Origin: Chara braunii
Lineage: Eukaryota; Streptophyta; Charophyceae; Charales; Characeae
Reading direction: 5' to 3'
Length of the DNA stretch: 44,529 bases
Assembly: GCA_003427395.1 (NCBI GenBank)
Contig: BFEA01000212.1
Coordinates: forward strand, 1,657,966-1,702,494
Positions within the stretch are counted from its first letter, which is position 1, and each line of letters begins with the position of its first letter. Shown one piece after another: positions 31,981 to 42,014 of the stretch. The notes under the pieces are model-generated. The model did no database searches and was not told the origin of the DNA. It saw only the letters and a list, made by a program, of their open reading frames with translations. Both the position numbers and the translations under genes were made by a program.

Positions 31981-32279
31981 CTTCCTATTCCTCCTGCAAC
32001 GTGGCCTTATACCTGACGTGGGCGCTTTTCTTAGCCTACTTACACCCTGAATCCCGCGACTTAACAGCCGCGCGATACATTTATGGGTAGATTAGGCTTA
32101 ATTTCAACATTCCCATGTTCACATGTTCCTGCGGCTTCGAAAAAGCGAAAAACATTGTCATTCACATTTATAACTCCCGGACACCACACTCGTCCGGACT
32201 AAAGTCTGAAAAACTTTTAATATCTCAATCACTTTTGGCAAACGTCTGTCTCATCAAGTCCTTCAATTTCAACGAAAAG

Positions 32280-32338
32280 GTCGGACAGCGTCCGACATTG
32301 AAAAAAACCCGGCAAATACCCTTGTCAGGGTTTTTGCC
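32280..32338. repeat. terminal hairpins of 3' LTR
   Basis: GTCGGAC/GTCCGAC (32280-32296, 3-nt loop) and a 12-bp stem with one mismatch (32311-32338, GGCAAATACCCT/AGGGTTTTTGCC, loop TGTC), ending 6 bp from the LTR tip. The 5' LTR keeps the second stem at 41977-42004. Confidence 0.85.
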
Positions 32339-32344
32339 CCGACA

Positions 32345-33656
32345 GCATTCCCAGGCCTCATTGAACGACGTCCCCGTCGTTCGCCCTATATTAATCAATA
32401 ATATAGGGTTTTCGATCCTTTCGGAACTCCTCTGAAAAAATGGCAACAAAATCTCTTTCAATCGAAAATAAGTCGAAGCTTACCACAAAAATCCGAGTCA
32501 TTATCTCGGTAATCTAAAATTCAATTATACTTGATTGGAATGGTAGCCTATGGCAAGCCTTTCACCAAAACTTGAATTTATACCGGATCAAATTCCGGAA
32601 TCACTAAAATATCCAAGGAACTTTGTCTAAATGGTCCCAACATCATCCCACTGGCGGCAACTCTAAACATCTTTTAGTCTCTCAGAATGGTACCGAAAAA
32701 GTTTCCGGCTAGCCTTTTAAACCCCAGTTGGCTAATGTATTCATTTATCTAAAAAAAATCAGGTTTAACCCCCTGACGGGTCTTTCAGAATAAATAACCT
32801 CCTGGGCGGCCCATATAGAATCTGAACCAACCATTCATGAGAGAAACCATTCATCGAAAGTCCCTGTCCAGGTTTTGTATCCCACTCCAATTACGAGTTA
32901 TCACACATAATACTCTTCCTGATGCCTTGTGATATGCATCGAGGAGTGGTGTAATCCTCAAGGGATAACATCTCGACGTCAAGCCCCGCTTCAGACACGA
33001 GCCTCACCACATTCCCTCTGATTCCAGTGTCATGCTTTTGCTGGTCTCATACTGGTAAGGTTGAACTACCCCTTCTCTATGTCTAGGCTGGTAAGACCCG
33101 ACCATAGAGGCGAGGCGACCCCACCCGTCACAAGGCCAAGGTGACCACTCCTTTCCCCATGGCAAGCGGCAGTCGTCACCCTCACAAGCAAGATTCCAAC
33201 AATCACAATAATACCTTCCTCCCTTTCAATGATAGTGTAGCCACCCTCCTTAAAAAGGAAAAGTGACAACATCCCACTTTGGACCAGGAACAAAGTTCCG
33301 GCGCAGGCCTCACTACCATCTACGGAGCTCACTGCATCAGGACTCATCATAACATGATAACTAACACAAAACTAAGTCATAAGGCAAGATAAGTAATTGA
33401 ATCACATGTCTGACGGATAACACGCAGGCATATGACCCAAGTACACATCATCTCCTTAGACTTGTACTTACAAAATCTCACATTCATAACCAAATACACA
33501 AAGTCTCATATCAGAATTTTATCAAGACATGATAACAACTAAACACTCGTTACATGATCAAGAACACGATTCACAGTAAATATCACAAATATTTTCAATC
33601 GAACAATTTTCATTCACCCTTTATACAAAAAACTCGTTTAAAGTTGAAATTTATAC
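32345..33656. other. internal domain without coding signal; two small hairpins
   Basis: Hairpins at 32363-32382 (GAACGAC/GTCGTTC) and 32384-32408 (CCCTATATT/AATATAGGG) lie next to the 3' LTR, where a polypurine tract would be expected; only a weak one (GAGGCCTGGGAA on the minus strand) is visible. No pol-like open frame. Confidence 0.6.
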
Positions 33657-34557
33657 CTGTGTTGCACGTTGTACGCGTACGCGGTGCGTGCGCATACGTA
33701 TTCTTGCGTACGCATACATGACCAGAAACCCGCGTACGCGTAAGCGTTTTTTTTTTTTTTTTTTTTCAAAAATATATATATATATATATATGTCGTGCTA
33801 GGCCCTTCCCTCGAGGGGGGAACACACATGTATTCACAATTTCAGAGTCTTCACACTTTTACACACACACATACATAGTATTACACATACACACATACAC
33901 GCACACACACACACATACACACATACACAAAGTTTATGTCAGACAGTTTGACTGTCACATATGGACTGCTTAACAGAGTGAGTGACAGACAGACAGTCAG
34001 ACATGACAGACAAACAGATAGACGGACATAAGGATAAACAGGCAGACAGACAGATCGACAGACAACTACCTAAAAACTAACAAACAGACCGACAGACATC
34101 TGCCTACACACAGATGGACAAACCAACAGACACACATATGGACAGGGTGACAGAATGACGTGGCACATGGACAGGGTGACAGAGTGACAGACAGACAGAC
34201 ATGTACATGTGACAGGCCCTTGCAGACAGACAGACTAACTGACAGACAAACACACACACACACAGACCACCCAGAGTGACAGACAAACAGGCAAGCAAAC
34301 AGACAGACAGACAAATTGACCACGACATAGCTTGACTGAATGAGAGACTAACAAACCGACAGACAACCAAACAACCAGAAAGCCAGCCAAACAGACCGAC
34401 AGCCAGAAAAAAGGACCGAAAAAGGCCCCCTGCGACCACGTACGCGGGGCTCTTTTTGACGTACGTGCGCACACGTACGCGGTACGTACGCGCGCACGTG
34501 CATACGTGTACGCGTGTGCGCGGGGGCCGCGTACGTGTACGCCGTGCAACACAGATC
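33657..34557. mobile_element. possible small TIR element filled with simple repeats
   Basis: Left end CTGTGTTGCACG (33657) matches the inverted right end CGTGCAACACAG (34543-34554); similarity extends into GTACGCGTACGCGG-like DNA on both sides. TATAC flanks both ends (33652-33656; 34558-34562). The interior is (CACA)n, (AGAC)n and alternating TACGCG. Frames through the AGAC repeats (Cys/Val/Leu/Ser-rich) are artefacts. The right end has 3 extra bases, so the boundaries are uncertain. Confidence 0.45.
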
Positions 34558-34999
34558 TATACTAATTGTTTAACAAAATCACATGGATTCAATCACTAAT
34601 ACTTGTCAAATATTACGAAAGAAGTCAACAATAGTGACAAAAATTACAAGAACTCTAAAATAAAACCTTAGTTGACATACCACTAAATGTTTTTAATATT
34701 CTCCACACCATACCAAATTTGGACAAGGTGAGTATATGACCAAGTTAATATCTGATGAAAACAATGTAAATGGCATGTAAGCGAAAATGTATCATGAAGA
34801 CTTATTAAAATTAATCTTTCACATTCCAGCCTCCCTTAAAATCTCAAATATTGATCAAACTATAATCCCAAGTATTCGTAAAATAGAACTGATGGTCTCC
34901 GAGGAACCTCCTAACCTCAAAACTAAATGAATTTTGAAAGGTCTGACAGTAAATCAATAAGACCTATCAAGGAGAAAAGCACGGGGTCGAAAACGATCT

Positions 35000-35749
35000 T
35001 TACGCTTTCAACTTTGCCCACATGCGATCAATAAGAACATCTCTGATAAATTTGTCTTTCTTCATAGCTGGAAAAACAGGCATGCTATTCCAGTCTATAA
35101 AAACTTCATCCTCACGTTTTTTCACAATTCCTTTTTCCATATCACGGTCGAGGTGTCTGCAATATCTCATCCTATGACCCCACATACTGCAGTATATACA
35201 CCTCCAAAGCTTATCATACCTTTTCTTCTCACTCTTTCCCTGATTTGAACATTCTCCCCGTTCTTGTGCCTCTAACCGTCCACCAGAAGAAACTTTAATA
35301 TTTTCTAATGACTTATTCTGCATATCCGGTAGTGACTCAATATCTGTAACTCGATTTCTATTCCCACAAATCTCTCGTCTTCCGAGACTCACTTCCCTCG
35401 CAACTCCTTCAATTTTAAAAACTTTACGGAGTTTCGTCAAATCGAGTTCGATCTGTTTATCACTATCCAGTTCCACCATCTTCCTCTTACCCTTACTACT
35501 CCCATCATCACACGATCCTGGAAATTTGGCAATTATCAGCTTCTCAAATTCATTCCAAGTATCAGAAACTCATCGAAGAAGTTCAACATCAGACTTTAGC
35601 CTTTCGGCAATGAAGTTTGAGACAAAAAGAAACTTATGATGTTCTTCCCAAAGCATTAGCCCTGCTAAGATCTGGAAAGCTAGCAGGAAGTCAATAACCT
35701 CATTGCCATAAAAAAAGGGACACATGTGAGCAAATGCTCCCTTCGTCAT
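35000..35749 (-). pseudogene. gag of the gag-only element, one in-frame stop
   Basis: Open from ATG 35749 (the frame is open from a TTG at 35764) to 35000 except for one TGA at 35570-35572; both sides are in the same phase, about 30 codons connecting the stop to ATG 35479. The C-terminal 159 residues contain a CCHC zinc knuckle C-x2-C-x4-H-x4-C (residues 94-107; about 35159-35200) after a Lys/Arg-rich stretch, typical of a nucleocapsid. The N-terminal part has hydrophobic helices (GNEVIDFLLAFQILAGLMLW) as in gag cores. A GTAAGTAT donor-like site at 35863 in the leader hints that the 5' end may be spliced. No protease follows. Confidence 0.8.
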
Positions 35750-35943
35750 CGTATCACATTGCAAAAGACATAACTTATATTAATAATCAATCGATAAAAA
35801 CTCATAAATATAAAGTTAGTTTCGCTTTCGACAATATTTAAACCAACCCACCTAGATACTTACCACAATGAACTTATAATTTTCATCAAAAATTTTAAAT
35901 CACCCGTGTGTCGTTCCACCAGGGACAACGGTAGTTTGTCGTT

Positions 35944-35962
35944 ATCCCCAGCAACGGCGCAA
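35944..35962 (-). promoter_or_regulatory. primer-binding site resembling tRNA-Asp complement
   Basis: Two bases inside the 5' LTR end, the minus strand reads TTGCGCCGTTGCTGGGGAT. The complement of the plant tRNA-Asp 3' end is TGGCGCCGTTGCCGGGGAT, giving 17 of 19 matches. This fixes the orientation of the element and the LTR boundary. Confidence 0.8.
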
Positions 35963-37167
35963 CCTGTCGAGCGCATCGTCCCCCGCGTGAGCGAGGACCC
36001 TCCCGACCATGTCACGAAGGAGTAAAAATAAAAACAAACATCAAGAGACAACTCAGAGACGACGCATAACATTCCACGAGCCGCCGAGACGGACGCGGTT
36101 GCATCGCTCCTTCGCCGCTCTAGCCGAGTGCGCTATCTATACATCTCGCGGTCCCCTACGACATGATAGGTTCTCGCAAGGCATAAGCTTGCTTCCCTAA
36201 GGGGCTGTCACCACCCTTAGGGGTGTATCCCTACCGAGCTACTAACCCACGTGCGAAAGCTTTTATATGCAGACGCAGAGGTAGGTCAGCCGAGGGCGTT
36301 TGCTCGTCTCGCTGCAGTATAAGAAACGCTTGGTTAATGCCGAGTGAACCCGAAAGTCGTTCGTTCCCTGGGGCGCTGATCTCCCAAGTACGAAGCATAC
36401 ATCGGTCGACTAGGACAACCTTAACCAAGCGTGAAACTTTCAAATACAATCCTAGTCTCTAACAATCATTTGAAAACGAAACAACAAAACCCACATACCT
36501 TAAAACAAAATCATACAAATTCAATCCCTTGACGTGATGAGCTGGTCTGCCAAAACTATTCTTTTCAACATGTATGACTTAAGAACTTTTATATTATGAT
36601 TCCAAGATTATTAATTGAAGAAAAAAACTAGGACTAATTTTTCTATCATGACTATTGAAGTTCATCATAAATAACTTATGTAAGTAAATATCACTGCTAC
36701 CATGCATATCAACAAGTGATCTGGTTCCTGTTCCATGTTTGAACTCTCGGTTCAACCACACTTCCGTACCATATACAACTGCTTGGAAGAGCGAATGATA
36801 TTTTGTTGGTCGCTTTGTCCTCCTAGAAAATAATTACTTTTTCTGTTCCACGAATGATGGAGTATCCATCTCAAATACCAAATTACTTAACACAAAAATG
36901 TGCCACCTCCCGCTGCTTTGTCATCGTCATTACGCTCAACAACTTTTTAAGACGTTCTTATGCGATCAATTGCCCCTCAATGCATAAGCATGATAGTGAA
37001 ATCATCAGGGGAATCCGAATACTATCCATCCGGCGGTCCTAACTACATAAAGTGTTTTTGTTTTTTGAGATTACCTCGTGAAGCCATAGATCATATGGCT
37101 TCCTCGACGGGATAGTTAATGCAAGGGAGTTTTTTTGAATCTGAGTAAGATTTTCAGAAAGCGGCGT

Positions 37168-37719
37168 TTAACCCTGGTAAATTTGTTGTCCTCTGCGCAC
37201 CTGTGCCTCCAACAAATCCAAACGAGCACGCTCGTCGTTGTCAAGAACCAGGGTTGTCGCTCGCCCACCTTGCATGACTCTAAAAATCCGAGTACCATAC
37301 AGGGAGGCCATCTGTGAGGCGAGTCTCCACACTATGACTCGGAAAGGCCGACTGAGTCCAAACAAGTGTCTGGTCTCAGTATCCCGGATCCGAATGACGC
37401 CGAAACGCCTGCCGGAAGAGGTAATCTTAATACTCACAATGACTCGAGAGAGACATTGGAGATTACTCGCGCGGTGGAAATATAAGGTATATCCAAAAAA
37501 CTCGTCCTGAGTCCGGACTGTATTTGCCCGGAAGTCCGCGCGAGTAGTGGAAAAAAATCCCTCGTTGTTTCGTAATAATCCGATGAAGCCGATCCACTCA
37601 GTAGGAGAACCGTCTCGAACCCGTAGAAGTTGCTCCGCTCCTCTGATAAGGTCGTCCTCATGTGTGTCGCGAACAAGCAGGTACATCGGGATCATAAAAT
37701 CTTGTCGCGCTCCAGACAT
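37168..37719 (-). CDS. LTR-encoded ORF-2, unknown function (183 aa)
   Basis: ATG at 37719, 24 nt downstream of the ORF-1 TAA and in the same phase, directly after an acceptor-like CTCTTCTGACACGCAG. Mixed, protein-like composition; N-terminal charged/hydrophobic mix, a middle rich in beta-forming residues (RVIVSIKITSSGRRFGVIRI) and a charged C-terminal helix (LDNDERARLDLLEAQVRRG). A TAA ends it where the other LTR reads on for 17 codons, so this copy is probably slightly truncated. I recognise no domain; it is not gag, protease, RT, RNase H or integrase. Position inside an LTR, upstream of gag and in the same orientation, suggests an element accessory protein. Confidence 0.5.
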   Translation of the reverse strand: MSGARQDFMIPMYLLVRDTHEDDLIRGAEQLLRVRDGSPTEWIGFIGLLRNNEGFFSTTRADFRANTVRTQDEFFGYTLYFHRASNLQCLSRVIVSIKITSSGRRFGVIRIRDTETRHLFGLSRPFRVIVWRLASQMASLYGTRIFRVMQGGRATTLVLDNDERARLDLLEAQVRRGQQIYQG

Positions 37720-37743
37720 CTGCGTGTCAGAAGAGAAATTACA

Positions 37744-38256
37744 TTAGTCACGTAATCGTTCCTCGAGTTCGTCCTCCTCATCTTGCCATGCATACTCAAA
37801 GAAAGGGTCAACTCGTAGAACAATGAACCTGTTTGCCCGCATCCGTCTCGTATGATATACGCCAAAGAATGGACCCTGCCGTTGGTTCATGCAAAGTACA
37901 GAGCGGACGAACGCCAACCTTATCTCCGGTATCTCATCCATTCGCGGGTTTATTTCATACGGCTGCATCACTATTAAGTTCATGTTGGCGAAATCGTGAT
38001 CAGGCAGTGGTGGCGCGAACTCGTAGTGAAGAATGTCCAGACCGGTTTTTGACCTGAAAATGAGTCGCCTAGGAGGCTTTCGCGCACTGCCATCCCAAAA
38101 CCGCGGAACATCTTCCTCTGAGTATAATTCATAAGGCTTGTAGACGAGTTGTCCTATTCTCTCTAATCTTTCTTCGTTGAGTCTTTGAGACTCGACCCGT
38201 TCCGCCGCTGCATCACGATTTCGGAAAAGGTAACAGACCGTCGTCCCCGCAGCCAT
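37744..38256 (-). CDS. LTR-encoded ORF-1, unknown function (170 aa)
   Basis: ATG at 38256 follows a strong acceptor-like sequence (CTTCACTTCTTTCAG|ATG), so an upstream intron is plausible. N-terminus Arg/Glu-rich and helical, then Trp/Phe-containing segments (VPRFWDGSARKPPRRLIF; RQGPFFGVYHTRR) and an acidic C-terminus (DEEDELEERLRD). TAA at 37744, also present in the other LTR, separates it from ORF-2. There is no membrane segment or signal peptide, and no family that I know. A soluble accessory protein of the retroelement is one possibility; a captured host sequence is another. Confidence 0.5.
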   Translation of the reverse strand: MAAGTTVCYLFRNRDAAAERVESQRLNEERLERIGQLVYKPYELYSEEDVPRFWDGSARKPPRRLIFRSKTGLDILHYEFAPPLPDHDFANMNLIVMQPYEINPRMDEIPEIRLAFVRSVLCMNQRQGPFFGVYHTRRMRANRFIVLRVDPFFEYAWQDEEDELEERLRD

Positions 38257-39102
38257 CTGAAAGAAGTGAAGACAAGAGTGATCAAGTTAAAACTAAGTAT
38301 TACTAAAACATTTGTCTTCCTTCTGGCCCATGCTTCTTATGGCACGGCCGACCATGTCGAGAGTATCTGAATACACTCTGTTTGGCTAGTAGGACACGAA
38401 CTGGGCTACTTGTGGCACCGGTTCCCCATACGCCAGTAACTCCTAAAATGGCCACCAAACGAATGCTATGGCAGTTTCTCTTTATGCAAGGCATCAAGAA
38501 CTTAAAGTCCTTTCGTGAAGATGCTTTTATCCATCCCCCTAGAAGGTGGTCTGGGATACCCCTCGTCCTCGCCCGAGTGAACCTCGAAACTCAGAAGTCG
38601 GGCTGGCTCCACCGCAACAGCATGGTACCCCCCCGCAAAGCGGTCCACTCTGAGTCGATAACAAGGTCGACCCCTAAGGCAACGAACCCCCGCCCCAGAT
38701 GCCTCCTAAGAAAAAGGAAAAGCGTCTACACGACGGGCAAGCAAACTCTTGCCGCTTGACGTCAAGAGCAACTTAGACTAAGGAAAGAAAAACGTAGAAG
38801 AAAAAGTCACTCAGACGGACGGGCATAGACGAAGAGGGTCATTCGGGAAAGAACAGGTGACCTTGGGGAATGAGTCTAAGTCCAATTGCGTCCTTCTTCT
38901 TTATGCTCGCTTTATTTTAATCGTCTTTTTTACCGCCACTTGCCTCCAAAGTTACAACGTCCCTGCGACATCACCCTTCCTTTACTTCAAAAATGCAACG
39001 CTGCTTTGACGCGCCTTCTTTGTGCCAACGACCCTCCTCCACTGAACGCAAATATACTATCGTTATTGCCGTAAAAACAGTGCCGTCTTTGACAAAAAAA
39101 CG

Positions 39103-39335
39103 GTAGCGCTTCTGCATTACCGCCGTAAAAACCAGAACCGCCACCGCAAAAATCCGGCAGCGCTTCCGCACCACTGTCGAAAAAAACAGAACCGCCGCCG
39201 CAAAAATCCGGCAGCGCTTCCGCACCACCATAAAAAAATGCCAGAACCGCCGCCGCAAAAATCCGGCAGCGCTTCTGCACCACCGTCGAAAAGAACAGAA
39301 CCGCTGCCGCAAAAATCCGGCAGCGCTTCCCCATT
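39103..39335. repeat. 54-bp minisatellite in 5' LTR, about 5 units
   Basis: Same unit as 29380-29622. One unit has lost the GTCG before the A-run. Confidence 0.88.
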
Positions 39336-40683
39336 ATAGTGAAAAAATAGCTGGCCAAAATTGGTAATCACAGCGCCGTCTTACCGTAGTCCCGCAGGGC
39401 CCCTGGGTCAGCCCCGTGGGACCAGCACCAGCCAGAGGGGAGGGGAGCATAGTGCTCCCTGCCTTGGCTATGGCTGCCCAACTCTCCTCCTTGCGCTCCT
39501 CAACAAGTCTCCAGCCTCTGTTGACGTTGCCTCAGGCAGCAGCTCCAGCAGCCAGCAGCACTCAAGTGTGCTCGTCACACACTGGCATCACGAGTGCATT
39601 GAGTGGCAGCTGGGGGACGGCTGCCTGTTATATAGTGGCTGAAGAGGGCTGGGCGTCACTCCAGCCCCCAGGCAAAACGCGGGCTCAAAGTGAGCCCTTG
39701 ATCTTGCCAAGATCCAGGGCTAACTGTGGCCGCACCACAGCCACAGCCTTAGTGTGGGGCAGTTTCTTTAACTGCCCTATTTTATTTTTTTCTTTTCTTT
39801 TTCCCAGCTATCTCGGAATCTCACGAGATAGCTGGGTTCTTGCCATTTCCAAAACTATTTTCTTTTATTTTTCTGACAAGGGGTTGGAGAGATAGAACTC
39901 CTGACAGTTTGATGTATCGGGACCCTTTTCCCAAGGCAGATACATCGAGGAAAAGGCTGCACCTAGCCTTTTCCTTAATGGCCCTTCAATTTCCAGGCTC
40001 CCTTCAAAAACGGGAGCCTGACAGCTAGAGGTAGCACCACGGGAGGACAAGTGTCCTCACGAAAAAGAAGAGGAAAAGAAATAAGAAATAAGAAGAAAGA
40101 AGAAAAAGAAAAGGAAAAAAAAAAAGAAGAAAAAACTATAATCCCCTCAACTGCAATGCTCCTGGCCGTGATTTCAGCCAGGAGCATGCAGTTGTTTGTC
40201 AACTGCCTGTCCCTTCCCTCTGCTGCTCTCCCCTGAAAACGGGGAGTACAGTTGTCAGGCTGGGAGGAGTAGGTCCTCCTCCCAACCACCCCGTTTCTCT
40301 CTCTCTCCCCCTCTTCAACTCCCTCAGTCTCACTTCTACGCATGCGTCGTGAGCCGCGAGATTTCAAATCTCGAGGCCACGAATATTCGTGTGTTTCTGG
40401 GTGGGCAGTTGATCCTGCTCCCACACAGCCTGAAAAGGCTGTTCTCTTGCATCCTAATCCCCACGAGGCGGTTGCCTCATTTTTTTTATTATTATTTTTT
40501 TTTGCTTCAGCCTCTGAGTAGGCAACTGTTGCTCCAGCAACGGCGCCTGAGGCAACAACAAAGGGGGGGGGACAGAGTGTGGTAGTGTATATTCCCATGT
40601 TCTAGTGGAAGACTCGTTCGATTTTGCTCATCCTGTCGTTGGACGTTTTCGAGGGGTCAACCACAGGTAAGGTGGCAACCCCC

Positions 40684-40690
<7 letters not shown>

Positions 40691-40755
<65 letters not shown>
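40691..40755. repeat. (CT)n microsatellite in 5' LTR
   Basis: About 32 CT units; shorter than in the 3' LTR. Confidence 0.95.
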
Positions 40756-40758
<3 letters not shown>

Positions 40759-41120
40759 GGCCACTTTCAGCGTCAGATTCAGGCGCAGTGGCAGACCGTC
40801 GGGGTTGCAACCCTCTGATGAGTGGGTGCAAATCCAACGAAACGGTCTGGCACTTGCCCGTTCGTTTTTTGTCGAACGGGCATTCCGAAGGGCCCGTCCG
40901 CAGGGTAGAAGAGAGGACAAAGGGAAAAAAAAAAAAAAAAAAAGGAAAGAAAATCTAAAAAAACACATCGAAAAAATCTAAGAAAATCTAAGAAAATCTA
41001 AGAAGAATAAAAAAAAATAAAAATCTAAAAAAAAGAATTCACTTACCTCCAATGGCTTAACGCCGTTTTCTTAGGGACAGTACGTCCCTTTCCTTTTCGG
41101 TGCGCCATCTGGCGCTGTAG

Positions 41121-41265
41121 CCAACGGTCCGACACCTGGCCTTGCGCCAACGGTCCGACACCTGGCCTTGCGCCTTGCTGGCGCCCCGCCATCTGGCATT
41201 GTGGCCAACGGTCCGACACCTGGCCTTGCGCCTTGCTGTAGCCAACGGTCCGACACCTTGCTGCG
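41121..41265 (+). repeat. local amplification in 5' LTR
   Basis: CCAACGGTCCGACACC occurs at 41121, 41147, 41205 and 41242; the 3' LTR has it once (about 31402). The amplification replaces a unique segment of the other LTR. Confidence 0.85.
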
Positions 41266-41294
41266 ATCGCACGGTCGAGATGGACCGCGCCGTG

Positions 41295-41620
41295 GAGCTA
41301 GCCCGGTAGGTTGCGCATAGCTGGGTTTGATCCCGGTACCTGCTGGGCGAAAGTCTGGCTTCGTATCCTACTGGGCTAGCTCCTGTTCCACACTGAACAG
41401 GAGCAACTCTTCAATATGAAGAGCTAGCCCAGATATCTCCCTGGCCTGTGGCCTTGCAGGCTCTGCCCGCCTGTGGTCTAGCAGGCTTACTTCGCCTGTG
41501 GCCCTTCCATACTGGTTAGCTGCGTAATCGCAGCTTGATTGGCCATCTAGCCGGGTAGGCCTCATCATCAGCCTATGGGCCCCCAAGCTCGAAGTCAAGC
41601 CTCGCGGCCCTAGGAAATAA
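41295..41620. repeat. chain of stem-loops in 5' LTR
   Basis: Counterpart of 31646-31980 with the same order of hairpins. AGCTGCG/CGCAGCT at 41518-41535 replaces AGCCACG/CGTGGCT with both arms changed. Confidence 0.75.
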
Positions 41621-42010
41621 AAACAAAATTTCCTATTCCTCCTGCGCCGCGGCCCTATACCTAACGTGGGCGCTCTTCTTAGCCTACTTAGACCCTGAAT
41701 CGCACGGCTGTTAAGCCGCGCGACACATTTATGGGTAGATTAGGCCTAATTTTAACATTCCCATGTTCACATGTTCCTGCGGCTTCGAAAAAGCGGAAAA
41801 CATTGTCATTCAAATTTATTACCCCCGGACACCACACTTGTCCGGACTAAAGTCTGAAAAACTTTTAATCTCTCAGTCATAGGTAAGGTTTGAATAACTT
41901 TTGGCAAACGTCAGCCTCATGAAGTCCTTCAATTTCAACGAAAAGGTCGGACAGCGTCCGACATTGAAAAAACCTTGGCAAATACCCTTGTCAGGGTTTT
42001 TGCCCCGACA

Positions 42011-42014
42011 GCGG
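42011..42014. other. target-site duplication, right copy (GCGG)
   Basis: Directly follows the LTR tip CCGACA and matches 25791-25794. Confidence 0.8.

Larger units (their letters stand above)
25795..32344 (-). repeat. 3' LTR (6550 bp)
   Basis: Colinear with 35965-42010. Differences include about 450 bp at 28763-29213 present only here, a 31450-31640 segment replaced by short tandem repeats in the other LTR, and many substitutions. Contents in minus order: terminal hairpins, structured block (about 31980-31646), CT tract, G-run, hairpins, 54-bp array (29380-29622), two ORFs (28085-26946) and the terminal CGACA at 25795. Confidence 0.92.
25795..42010 (-). mobile_element. 16.2-kb gag-only LTR retrotransposon with 6-kb LTRs (TR-GAG-like)
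   Basis: Minus orientation: 5' LTR 42010-35965, PBS 35962-35944, gag 35749-35000, non-coding remainder to 32345, 3' LTR 32344-25795. LTR tips are TGTCG...CGACA. The flanks carry GCGG twice. No protease, RT, RNase H or integrase is visible in the 3.62-kb internal region, so mobility would depend on enzymes supplied in trans. This matches what is called TR-GAG or a large retrotransposon derivative. Two sampled LTR stretches differ by about 14 in 215 and 20 in 240 positions by eye, so the insertion is not recent. It sits inside the gag of an older Ty3/gypsy element. Confidence 0.9.
35965..42010 (-). repeat. 5' LTR (6046 bp)
   Basis: Begins on the minus strand with TGTCGGGGCAAAAACCC (42010) and ends ...GCTCGACA (35965). 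Carries the longer open copies of the LTR ORFs, a 54-bp array (39103-39335), a CT tract (40691-40755), local amplification of CCAACGGTCCGACACCTGGC (starts 41121, 41147, 41205, 41242) and the structured block at about 41295-41620. Confidence 0.92.

Noticed and set aside
34066-34552. Cys/Val/Leu/Ser-rich membrane-like proteins
   Set aside because: Translations of AGAC and CACA simple repeats.
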